Positions 1-9,200 of a stretch of 64,000 nucleotides of DNA are shown piece after piece. The notes beneath the pieces are model-generated. The model made no database searches. It had not been told where the DNA came from and saw only the letters and a list, made by a program, of their open reading frames with translations. The position numbers were made by a program, and so were the translations under genes. Source of the DNA: Psettodes erumei (Eukaryota; Chordata; Actinopteri; Pleuronectiformes; Psettodidae); the NCBI GenBank assembly GCA_016785225.1, contig JAFBJZ010000902.1:310001-374000 (forward strand), in the 5' to 3' direction. Position 1 is the stretch's first letter; each line of letters begins with the position of its first letter.

Positions 1-762
1 TAACAAATTCATTAGACCACCATTCATAAAAACGAGAAAAGATGGAAAAACTTGTTTCAAACTAAAAATTGTCTTGTTATTATTAGAACAACTAAATAGT
101 CCTTATTCACATATATAAACCAAAAATCGGAGCATTTTGTATGACCTCCTTTGGCCGTGTTAACAGTTTGCATTCTTGCTGGTGTTGTTTTATGTTCTTT
201 TCAACAGTCTTGAGCTCCAAATAGTTTCCAGCTGTTCTCAGAGACTTGATTTGGATGAAACTTTTTTGCGATCTGTTTTTGAATTCAATAAATCTCAGAT
301 CCGTTAGATAGGATTCAGTTCTGGACTTTAATTTTGCTGGTCCATCAGTTCAGTTGTTCAATTCAAGCTGAATTCACCTTCTTATTCCTCCCACTTTAGA
401 GCCAGCACACTGGAATTGTGAGAAGTCAGAAATGAATAAAGAGTAACATACAACCACTAAAACAAATAGTTCTGTTCTGGAATGCAAGTAAATAACTAAT
501 TTGGCATCTCAATCAAGACATAATGTGCTTTACTGTTTTTTTTGTAAAACATTATATTTAAAAGTTAATGAATGATAACAATAACTAAATTTTAGCATTA
601 AAATATCATTTTGATTTAAGAGCTTGTGAATATTGGTGGATTAACCATTACAGAAACAAAATAAAACAAAAAACATGTTCTTAATAAAATAAAAAAATAT
701 TTTGGTAATCAGCAATACTGCTAGGCCACACTGGGTGGTGGTCGAATAAATTTGACAAACAC

Positions 763-794
<32 letters not shown>

Positions 795-1579
795 GTCAAG
801 CCTGAAATGATTCATACCCCTGGCAAATGTTGACTTAAAGTTACTTTTATTCAACCAGCAAGTTTTTTTCTTGTTTGGAAATGATACAGGCGTCTCCCAG
901 AAGATAATAAGATGATGTACAAGAGGCATCATTGTGGGGAAAAAATATTTCTTAGCTTTTATTTACATTTAAACAAAAAGTGGCATGTCCAAAATTATTC
1001 ATACCCTTTACAAACTAGTCTTATTATCTTCTGGGAGACGTCTGTGCCATTTCCAAACAAGAAAAAAAACTTGCTGGTTGAATAAAATTAACTTTAAGTC
1101 AAAATTTGCCAGGGGTATGAATCATTTCAGGCTTGACTGTATATCTAGTTCACTCAACATTGAACTCAAAGTACTGAATATATCTAAATGCTGCTGCTGC
1201 TGAGCCATTACTTTCCCTCAAAGCCTGATGCAGTAGAGAAACAGACACTTGACTTGCCTTAACTAAGAACTCTACAAGAGAAAACTAAAATGACTTGGGA
1301 CTTGCTTGGAACCAAATAAATATAATAAATAAATATAAAAACAAGGGGTGCATTATCATATTGCAAATCATGTACAGATGGATCTGGTCAGTTCTGTTCA
1401 GTCACTTAGTTTTCCACAGTGGAGGATGAGGGGTGGTGTGGTGAGCAGATTTTTAACCAATCAGAAGAAAGTGAGCTTTGCAGGAGGACTTAACAATTAT
1501 TGTTGAAATAAATGAAAAATCTTTTTTGGAGTGTGTATCATACAAAGGATGGACATGTTTTTCTTCTGGTATCTCTCAG
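1..1579 (+). other. kdm2a: kdm2a intron (5' exons lie outside the window)
   Basis: No coding exon is seen here. The first recognisable kdm2a exon begins at 1580 in the middle of a codon, so this stretch is the end of an intron and the start codon is upstream of the window. It is AT-rich and holds a short CA tract (about 769-792) and a composite repeat (793-1317). A CTG run lies at about 1189-1202. Nothing else could be assigned. Confidence 0.7.
793..1317 (+). mobile_element. Composite MITE-like repeat, copy 1
   Basis: Positions 793-1139 form an imperfect long palindrome. They begin CAGTCAAGCCTGAAATGATT and end with the complement of that sequence, GGCTTGACTG, followed by TA. The two arms match over most of their length, for example the CAGAAGATAATAAGA block near 899 and its complement near 1020. 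This is the architecture of a non-autonomous Tc1/mariner-type foldback element. The homology with a second copy (30809-31326, opposite orientation) continues about 178 bp past the palindrome, to about 1317, so the repeated unit is larger than the palindrome. The left TA is missing and the element abuts a CA microsatellite. No coding capacity is seen. The family name is not known to me. Confidence 0.75.
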
Positions 1580-4500
1580 ATTTCACATATGAGTTCATCC
1601 AGAGAGGTGGCCTCAGGGACCCCCTCATCTTTGAGAAGCCGGACGGGCTGGGAATCAAGTAGGCGCCCTCCCTCCTTCCTCCTCCTCGTCCACTTCCACC
1701 TTACTACTTCATCCAACCTGAAAATATGAGCCTGCTCATACGCTGAATAACCTCTTGTCGTTCTGTAGGATGCCCGATCCTGACTTCAGCGTCAACGACG
1801 TCAAGATGTTCGTGGGTAAGACTTGAGATTGAAGAGTTGAATTAAATAGCTCAGGTTCACTCCTAACTAACCACTGCGGGAAAACCCCCTCTCAGGTAGC
1901 AGACGTATGATAGACGTGATGGACGTGAGCACGCAGAAGGGGACGGAGATGTCCATGGCCCAGTGGACACGTTACTACGAGACCCCTCCTTCTCAGAGGG
2001 AGAAGCTCTACAATGTCATCAGCCTGGAGTTCAGCCACACCAAGCTGGAGAACCTGGTCAAGAGGCCCGCCACAGTACGTCCCGCTGCATCGCCGCCGTG
2101 AGCCTGCCCGCCCCCGGGTACTCGCTCTGCTGCCTCTATTCTTTATCGTGCGTTTGCTTGTGTAGGTGGATCTGATAGACTGGGTGGACAACATGTGGCC
2201 TCGGCACCTGAAGGAAAGACAGAGAGACTCCACCAACTGTATCAACGACATGCAGTACCCCAAAGTCCAGAAGTAAGTCCTCTTTCTCTTTCTCTGGAGT
2301 CACTTCCTGCAGAATTCATCATCGAACTCATTAGATTGCTTTACGTGACTTGAGTTTTGATGTGTGACGTGGTTTTGTCTGCGCAGATACTGCCTGATGA
2401 GCGTGGAGGGCTGCTACACCGACTTCCACATTGACTTCGGAGGGACGTCTGTGTGGTATCACATCCTGAGAGGGGGAAAGGTGGGTCTGCGGGGGGCCCG
2501 GCCTCTGTTGTCGTTCCGGGCTCACCGAGCGGCTGAATTTTGAACTGAAAGCCTCGATTGGATGTTTGACGTCGTCGCGATCTGGACCGTCGCACAGCGC
2601 AGATCCTACAATGTCAATGCAATGTGTGTTTCCAGGTGTTCTGGCTCATCCCTCCCACCCCTCAGAACCTGGAGCTGTACGAGAACTGGGTGCTCTCGGG
2701 GAAACAGGGGGACGTTTTCCTGGGGGACCGAGCGTCCGACTGTCAGAGGGTCGAACTGAAGCAGGGCTGCACCCTCATCATCCCCTCAGGTGACCGACTT
2801 CTGCGATGGGACAGACACGTGTCCCTCAAGGCTCTGTCCGTTCAACGTACTCACGTCCTCTCAGTCAGTGGCATCTCTCACCACTCAGTTACATGTCCAG
2901 CTCTCTGGATAATCTCCTTGCCTGCGTCAGTGATGTCAAATGTTGGCAGGTCCACAACTTCTTGAAACGTGAGGTTATTATGATGGCTCCCACAGTTTCT
3001 GCCAGCCCTCCCCACAGTTAGCTTAGCGCCACTGTGGAAAACGCGAAGGAATCTGCCAGAAATCTTGGAGTTGCTCTCGATGCACAACTTTGTTTTGACT
3101 CCAGGTGAAAACCTCCGTTCGCTCACTCTCTTTAAACTTAAACAAATATCCAGAATCAGATCACTCCTGTCTCCCACTGATTTACAGAAAGTCAGCATCG
3201 TGCCTTGTCCACCGGGACTCACTGTCGGCATCAGTCAGAGCTCCCTCCAGCAGCTGGTACCAGGCGTTATGCACATATTGCTCTGGTACTTGCCGGCCTA
3301 CGTCAGCTGCTGGAGCTACAACAATCTGCTTATACCCCTACATCAGACAGGCAAACTCTTTAGTGTCGTTTAAAACTTTTATCTGATATGCGCTGTGTTT
3401 TTATCCCACTGTACTGACAACTTTTGATTCTCCTCTGTTTTACGAGCCCTGTTCGTATTGGATTTATTGTTAAGGACTGAAACTTAAAGTAAATTGATGA
3501 CCCCTGTTATATGCTCAGGCTGGATTCATGCTGTTTACACCCCTGTGGACTCCATGGTGTTCGGAGGAAACTTCCTGCACAGCTTCAACATCTCCACGCA
3601 GCTCAACATCTGTAACATAGAGGACCGGACGCGGGTAGGTGCAGACGGGCCGGCTGGTGAACTGGGAATGGCGGCGAGCGGCGGAGCGACTCATGTTGAA
3701 ATGCTTCGCTCTCATCTCCGTGCAGGTTCCCGTGAAGTTTCGCTACCCCTTCTACTATGAGATGTGCTGGTACGTGTTGGAGCGTTACGTCTTCAGTCTG
3801 ACCAAGACCTCCTACCTGACGCCCGAGTTCCAGAAACACTCGCTGGGCATTGGTATGAACCCGGGGGTGTTTGGCAGCAGCTCACTCGCGTGGGTTGTTT
3901 GCAAAGAGGGTGCGTAACTCATTCCCGCCGTCAGGTCTGAAGAAGCCGTCCGGCTCGGAACCAGCGGGGGAGCAGTTGATGGAGGAGGGCAGCGGCGTCA
4001 GCGACGAAGGCGCCTCGGAGCAGCAGTCTGACAAACCTGCAGCCAAAGTTCACCTGACTGTCCTGGAGCTGGAGGGACTGTGGAGCCTGCTGGGTAAACT
4101 GGAGGCTCTGCCCTCCAGCAAGAAGTGCGTCCCAGCAGGGATACACAACGCTCCGGCCCTCATCACACACATCAAGGTATGATGCATGTGTGTGTTATTA
4201 CACAGGTGCTGTCTTCTTGATTATCGCACGCTGTCCTGCTAACAGGAATTGTCCTCTCCCACCTTTCTTGCAGGCTCTACTGAAAGAACACGCCAACGAC
4301 AATCCCAAACTGTCCTACACAGGAAAACCTATCATCAGGTGGCCAAAGAGGGTAAGCCGAGGTGAACGGAATAGGTCAAATGCGACACCTGGGTGTCCTC
4401 ACCTGTCCCTGCACAACACTCGGTTCGACCATGACGCTTGCGGTGACAGGAGAATTTGGGCCCGTCGTCCGTATATTTACTCCCACTCCTACAAGTGGCC

Positions 4501-5507
4501 AGTGTGTCATGGAGGTGATTTATCCAGCTAGACTGAGAAAAACAAATGCGTGAGGAGCTGACAGTAATTCTACAAAACCCAAGTGAAGTCACCCCTATCC
4601 TCCGTTAAATTTGGTTCGGTCCAACAAAGCTGATTAACTGAGCAGAAGTCACACATGCTGCCACTTGCCAGCCAGGGGTGGGCCTCCAGAGAGATAACCA
4701 ATCAGAGTGCAGACAAAATGTGACAATAGGACAGAGGACAGGACAGAGTCGCCTGCTTATCATCAGGTTGCATCCTTCATCAGATATACCACACCTGTAC
4801 CACTGCTCGCCAGCATTCATTCATTTCTAGCTCAGTTCTTCATTTCTTCTTGACTTGTGTCTCCTCCCCCTGCCGCCAGCCCTCATGGTACCAGCCGCCT
4901 CCTCCTCCACCGCCTCCTGCTCGTCCTAAACTGGCCACCACCACCATCATCCCACGACCACAGAAGCCAGCCTCCTCCATGTCGGTGCTGAGGCGGCGCA
5001 GAGTCAGGTAACAAGGCACGCACGTGTGTGTGAATGTTTTAAGGATTCTTCTCAATGTAGCTCAACCAATACCATCGCAACCATTTAAAGTCATCATTGA
5101 TCATGTGCTGCTCTTCTTCTGTGCAGGTGCAAGCGCTGTGAAGCCTGCATGAGACCCGAATGCGGAGACTGTAACTTCTGCCGGGACATGAAGAAGTTCG
5201 GTGGCCCGGGGAAGCTCAAGCAGACGTGCGTGCTGCGGCAGTGTCTCTCTGTGAGTGAACCGGGGCTCCTCTGTCGGTCCGTTCATCCTGGAATGTGTGT
5301 GTTTTATTTGGAACTGGCCCTGTGCTCCCTCCAGCCGGGCCTCCCCCTCTCTGCAGTGTGCGAGATCTGCAAGGAGCCCAACCAGGAGGAAAGCGGCGAC
5401 CCTGCCCTCACACTGATGGAGTGTTCCAACTGTGCACAGATCGTCCATCCCGCCTGCCTCACGGTCAGCCCCCCCCCCCACACACGCACACACACACACA
5501 CACACGC

Positions 5508-5544
<37 letters not shown>

Positions 5545-6077
5545 AAGCAGCGCACTGAACACAAAGAAACGATTGTCAGAGCAGCATGTGTCTGGCTTCA
5601 TGAACATGTGGTGATAGGTGCTTAAAGATGCTGACAGTAGCAGAACAAAACTAGATCCAAGCAGTCAGGTAACTAGGAGATCCAGTAGTAGTCTACACAT
5701 ATAACTTTACTTTAGAACCATCATCAGGTACAAGGAACCCACAGCTGATATACACACCAGACGTGACGGCTGTTTGTTACATCATTTAGGCTGATGATGT
5801 CACAAGAACAACACAAATGCTCACCACATTATGCAAACACTTCAGCTGTTTGGAGGTCTGCTGCCAGTGTGGACTCCACACAAGCTCGGTCTGACTCTGA
5901 ATCAGCTGCGTCCGTATGTAAGGGATTTAATTTAAACGTCCTGATTGGTCCTTCTTCTGATCATGTGTCTGCGTGTGTGTCTGAAGGTCCAGGGTGAAGG
6001 AGTGGTGAATAAAGACCTACCCAGCTGTTGGGAGTGCCCAAAGTGTGTCCAAGGAATCACTGACCCAGAGGTACGCA

Positions 6078-6119
<42 letters not shown>

Positions 6120-6216
6120 TCCACATCCACATACGTGCACATGTCACGCACAGGTCAATCAATCCGGCATACACACACACACATTCATACGTCACGCACA
6201 AGTCTTATCAACCCGG

Positions 6217-6264
<48 letters not shown>

Positions 6265-9200
6265 GTGTGTCAAAGCTAACAGGTATTGTGTGTCTCTTGT
6301 CTGTTTATTTCCATTATTTCATTTTGGGGTTTTTTTGCTTTTACTTTTGCTTTTACTTTTGGTTGCTTTAATGTGGACCTCCTTTGAATTTAATTTAACT
6401 CCGTCAGTCATCAGGCAGCGATGAGTCGTTGGCTGCCAGCCACCGGCAGCACATCCGGCCCCACGGCCCCCTGGTCCTCCGGCTGGGCCCCGGGCCCTCT
6501 GCCACCATAGGGGGTCCCGTGGGCTCCCAGCAGGACGGGGAGGTGGTTCGCTGTGGCTTCTTCCCTCCTCCTCTTCCCTCCTGCTCTTCTTCCTCCTCCT
6601 CCTCAGCATCACTTCTGTTGGTGGCGGCCCCTCTGCCTTCTCAGCCAATCAGCTCGAGACTGGTGAGAGGTGCCGCCTACTCTGCGTATGTCCAGCCGTC
6701 TGTCGTGTGCACTCCAACCCCTTTTTTTTTTCCCCCTTTCCATCTCTTTCAAGAGAAGAGACGAGGGCGGCGTTTGGTTTTCATGAGCGTCTCCTCCTCC
6801 ATGCTTTCCACTCGTCTCACAGCTCATCATAACGGAGATTGTGTAGCCTCATTTAAGCCAACCTTTTATTAGTTGTTCATTTTGTGACATGGCACATACA
6901 GTCAGCTGCTCAAGAAACAGTTAGACCAGCGTCGCACACAGGTCTCGCTGTAAACCCAAAGTAAAGCTCAGACTCTAATACTTGATGCATTATTTTATCT
7001 CATATTGAATGTGCTTAGGCACGGAGCTTGAAGAATCATAAAAGTGCATCAGTCTGAATACTGTAAAGCTGCTTACAGTAAACTTATACATGTATTAGAC
7101 GAACACTGCCTGACACGTCCGTCTCCACTGGATCCGTGTATGTTGGAGAAGCTCGTTGTTCAGTGGGCGGCGTCCGTCCTGACAGCTGACCTGCTCTTCC
7201 TGTCAGGTGACGGTCGGCCCGCCGCTCCTCATGATGTGAAATGAAGAAAAATAATTGAAGGGTATCTAAATCCATTGCTTCAGCTGTTGAGCCAGTGGTA
7301 GTCCTGGGAAAACAAACAATTCCCTCACTGAGCACTTTATTAGGAACACTATTGCGTAGTTCCTCCTTTTGCTGTCAAACAGCCTCAGTTGTTCTTGTCA
7401 TGGATTCCAGAAAACGTGGGAACCTTTCGTCTGAGGTTCTGCTCCACGTTGACATCATCGCATCATGTCGCCTTCTACCACGATTTGATTGGATTCAGGT
7501 CCGGTGACTGGGGAGGTCACTGAACTTCACAGAAGTCACTGTCGTGTTCATGAAATCAGTTTGAGTGATATCATGCTGGAAGTAGCTTAGAAGATGGTAA
7601 ACTGTGGCTGTGAAGGGATAAGTAGAGTTGCGAATGGTTCAAATTAGAATTTTGTGTTGTTTAGCTTGAATGTGCTGCATTGAAAGTGAAGAGGTTTGCT
7701 CTTAAACTGCTTCTGATCCTCAGCTCTGTGTTGCAGTGGGGTCCAAAAGTCTGGGAGCACTTTGCCTTCATGGGAAAGTGGCCGATGAAGAGGAGTGGAA
7801 TGCAGATTTCCAGAACTTTCTTTTAGAAAAGTTTTCTTCCTTTGAATTTTTGAAACGTTTCTTTTGGTTTGGTCCATGGTAGAAGCATGATGATGTACTC
7901 CACATGACTTGACGCTCTGTACAACCTAAACTGTGTCTAATGTTTATTTCACAAGACTTTGACAGATGAGTTAAAGGTTCCCAATTACTCATCATCTGCA
8001 CAACACAGTAGCAGCTGATGCAAACAAATCTGTTGTCAGTCCTCTCTCCTGATATCTCCCTCCTCTTCCTCCAGCAGTCTCGAGGTGACAAAGGTGAAGG
8101 CCACCCAGTGGTGAGTGTCTCCACTTTGACTCTGAATGCTCTTTTGACTGAAGGTGTCTGCTCTTCCCTTTCTACGTCTTGCATTCAATTCCACCCTTCC
8201 TTCCGTCGTTCCCGCCTTTTTCCCTCTTCCCCTGCGTCTCCAGAAGCGCAAAGCTTCCTCCCTGCTGGACGCTCGTATGGCTAAGATTTACCGACGGCAG
8301 AGACACAGCCACGATGGCGATGACTCAGCCAGTGACGACGACGACGAAGGTTTGTTGGAGGCGCCTTAGCGAGCGTTACTTAAGAACAGAACGAAAGAAT
8401 AGTTCTCTCTGGGACTCTGGCCTGATCGTCTGCCCCATCCATCTCTCTGCAGCCTCTCAGAGGAGGAAGATGGCGCTCCATGCTCGCGGGGGGGGCCACT
8501 CCTCCAGGAGGGGCTTCAGTGCCAACAGGAGAGGCCTGCTGAGAGGAGGCTCAGGCCACAGAGGGAGCAGAGGAGGCATCATGATCTCTGGCTCCTCCTC
8601 CCTCCTCAAGCTGAAGCGAGGGATGGGCATGAGGGAGAGCGGGCGGCGGGGGCGGGGGGTGAGGCTGCGGGGGGGCTCCAGGATGCAGCGCAGAGGGGAC
8701 GAGTCCGAGGAGTCGGACGACGAGGACGAGGACGACGACGAGGAAGAGGAGGACAGCGAGGACGGGGACAGAGAGCAGCAGCACAGTCGACGCAGGAGGC
8801 GGCGCAGGACCGACGATGATGAGGATGAAAACGAGGACAGCGAGGAGCAGGAGTTTGACCCTGAGGAGGAGGAGGAGATGGACACGCTGGAAGATGAAGA
8901 GGAGGAAGAAGACGAGGAGGAGGCGGAGGATGAAGGGCGCTGGGATTCGGACCCAGAGCCGCCGGTCCTCCTGGTGTCCGACCTGAATGACGACCTGCTG
9001 AGCGGCTCCTACCTGACTGTCACCCTACAGCGCCCCCACAAGGCCAAGAGACAGTCCGGTAAGACACGTCCTGTCTCATCAGTTCAAAGGCTGTCGGCGT
9101 CCTGTACGTTCACGACCCATGACTGAACTGTCGCCGCTCAGGCTCCATAGTTCCCAAGCTAGAAGCAGCCATGGGGCCCAGGATGGCCACGCTGGGTGTC

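Noticed and set aside
5776..5900. C/D-box snoRNA in a kdm2a intron, from TGATGATG
   Set aside because: The C box does not fit (C before TGATGA), there is no D box at a suitable distance and no terminal stem.
8457..8885. Minus-strand frame rich in Ser and Leu opposite the acidic kdm2a exon
   Set aside because: It is the complement of GAG/GAC codon runs. Only the + strand frame joins conserved KDM2A sequence.
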